Part shown: piece after piece, positions 62,833-64,000 of the stretch
Layout of the letters: each line of letters begins with the position of its first letter
Numbering within the stretch: the stretch's first letter is position 1
Origin: Ceriagrion tenellum
Taxonomy: Eukaryota > Arthropoda > Insecta > Odonata > Coenagrionidae
Assembly (NCBI GenBank): GCA_963169105.1
Contig: OY720641.1
Coordinates: forward strand, 73,731,496-73,795,495
Length of the DNA: 64,000 nt
Direction: 5' to 3'
Notes under the pieces: model-generated
Told to the model about the DNA's origin: nothing
The model's database searches: none
What the model saw: only the letters and a program-made list of their open reading frames with translations
Translations under genes and position numbers: made by a program

Positions 62833-63060
62833 CTGGGTAAGAGAGAGAGAGAAGGATAAGTTTTATTTATTTTTGTATTCGGAAGAAATCCACGTACAGC
62901 TATATTATAATGTACCATCTTAGGTAGTACTTTGTGGAATTATTTCAAAATTTATTACTGGAAAATACTTTGCAATTCCACTGTCAAAGTTCTGCTCAAA
63001 GTTTTATTATAAAATCGTGACATAACGAACTACTTTTTTTCGTTAAAATCAGTATTACAG

Positions 63061-63425
63061 ACAGTATCCTTAACCAGCACATATGCCGTGCTTGGCCTTT
63101 TGAAAGTATTCGAACCACAGGGGGTGAAATACGCTGAAATTCTCTTTGCAGTTTTGGCGGATACAAGGGAACTAGATCTTAGGCCCTTGCAGTCCATCCT
63201 AGATGGCAACGCAAGGGAGAAGAGGGCTTCAAAGAAGCCACATCCAAGCGACAGTATTGTCGACCAGCACATGCGCCGTGCTTGGCCATTTGAAAGTATT
63301 CAAACCATAGGAGGCGAAATGCGTTGAAATTCTCGTGGCAAATTTTGCGAATACATAGTAACTAGATCTTAGGCCTAGTCTAAGATCTAGTTCCCCTGTC
63401 TCCGAAAAAATTTCCGCGAGAATTA
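63061..63425. repeat. Two direct copies and one inverted copy of one unit
   Basis: Units 63061-63185 and 63251-63375 (offset exactly 190) share CCAGCACAT(A/G)(T/C)GCCGTGC, TTTGAAAGTATTC and ACTAGATCTTAGGCC. From 63380 a partial third copy runs the other way, so AACTAGATCTTAG (63360-63372) faces its perfect complement (63380-63392). Minus-strand frames of 75-80 codons through the units resemble one another (ISAYFTPCGSNTFKRPSTAY versus ISTHFASYGLNTFKWPSTAH), which follows from the duplication. Confidence 0.85.
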
Positions 63426-63427
63426 GG

Positions 63428-63520
63428 AAGCCTGGATAGCATAGTGGTCTGCGCATTGGTCCGGAAAATCAAGGGTTTGTGGAGGAAGCTACTCAGGCAA
63501 AATATATGGTAAGCCTGAAG
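63428..63520 (+). mobile_element. tRNA-like SINE head
   Basis: GCCTGGATAGCATAGTGGTC has a good A box (TAGCATAGTGG), followed by a weak B-box position (AGGGTTTGTGG). The rest does not fold as a full tRNA, so a SINE or tRNA relic is likely. Confidence 0.45.
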
Positions 63521-64000
63521 TAAAGTAAATAACAGTTCTATGCTATAATCATGAGGACTAAGGAAGGTGTTATAGCCTGTAGTATGCTACAACATATAAA
63601 AGTCTGGCCCCGCAGGGTCCCATATAGTAGCCATATAAGGACGGGCAGTAATAAATGTTGAAGACTGCATGACTTTGATTTATATCTTTGATAAAATAAT
63701 GGTTTTTGAACACCTTAAACTAGCAACGATTTAATAAAATTCAAGTGCAGCAAAGCGCTTATATACATTGACCTCTATGTGTTTGTAATTCATGACTTAT
63801 TTCAGTTCAGATGACATATTTGTGGAATTGTATCTTTAATATTCCTATCACACTACTTGTGCAAACTACACTTCAACTTATTTATGAGAAACTTCCTCGA
63901 ATCAAAAATGAATGATCACTCCTCCCCTCTATTGTGTTCATTTAAGAGCAGGCTAAAGATCTCTTTTATTTTCTTTTAAAATCGGTTTTAATTGACGAAT

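Larger units (their letters stand above)
59729..62669 (-). other. Intron between exons 1 and 2
   Basis: It runs from GTGAGT (62669) to TTTTCAG (59729). It contains the Penelope-like element 61169-62496 with a MITE inside. Nothing recognisable is seen at 59780-61160. Confidence 0.8.
62833..64000. other. Upstream intron part: repeats and SINE, no exon seen
   Basis: No match to the conserved parts of an SLC12 N-terminus was found here. It holds the repeat cluster 63061-63420 and a tRNA-like SINE head at 63428-63480. Nothing else is recognised at 62860-63050 or 63530-64000. Confidence 0.7.

Noticed and set aside
63030..63456. Two similar 75-80-codon minus-strand frames as tandem genes
   Set aside because: Their similarity is explained by the DNA duplication; there is no domain, and frame ends are not conserved.

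Overview
The window reads as animal nuclear DNA, most likely arthropod and probably insect. It is AT-rich, carries one large intron-rich gene, and is packed with non-LTR retrotransposon relics, tRNA-derived SINEs, Penelope-like retroelements and short inverted-repeat DNA transposons. There are no prokaryotic gene clusters, no CRISPR array, no rRNA and no convincing functional tRNA. The species cannot be named from the sequence alone.

The only host gene I can support is on the minus strand and fills nearly the whole window. It encodes an SLC12-family electroneutral cation-chloride cotransporter of the Na-(K)-Cl branch (NKCC/NCC type). Fourteen coding exons were placed by hand: 62670-62832, 59633-59728, 48865-49118, 37916-38030, 35634-35773, 32078-32272, 19659-19890, 17129-17250, 13528-13663, 9752-9963, 8699-8976, 7146-7495, 4847-4985 and 3040-3149. 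All have GT-AG borders, and the reading frame stays open across 2542 nt (847 codons plus one base). They cover the end of the cytosolic N-terminus, the complete 12-helix transporter core and most of the cytosolic C-terminal domain. The first exon(s) lie above 62832, probably beyond 64000. The last exon(s), about 200-250 residues by family length, lie below position 1.

The protein has one telling change. The Na+-site residues of NKCC1 are kept, but the TM3 tyrosine that helps hold K+ is a histidine here (codon 49018-49020), as in the K+-independent Na-Cl cotransporter NCC. The C-terminal domain also carries two low-complexity insertions: a Gly/Cys-rich one in exon 11 and a Glu-rich one in exon 12.

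The introns (0.8 to 12 kb) hold nested mobile DNA. Four elements have 3-bp TAA/TTA target duplications (5378-5942, 11313-11779, 49659-49862, 61486-61938; PIF/Harbinger-like). A hAT-like element at 29026-29850 has an exact 8-bp duplication and sits beside two foldbacks; the second (30276-30527) has 123-bp arms with two mismatches. Penelope-like elements with inverted terminal repeats lie at 16216-16693, 56707-57418 and 61169-62496, the last with a GIY-YIG endonuclease relic and a DNA transposon nested inside. A LINE reverse-transcriptase relic lies at 38205-39190, and two LINE 3' ends about 97% identical lie at 27181-27611 and 55311-55741. A layered nest (DNA transposon, then SINE, then Penelope fragment) fills 34003-35549. 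Three GC-rich islands inside introns remain unexplained.
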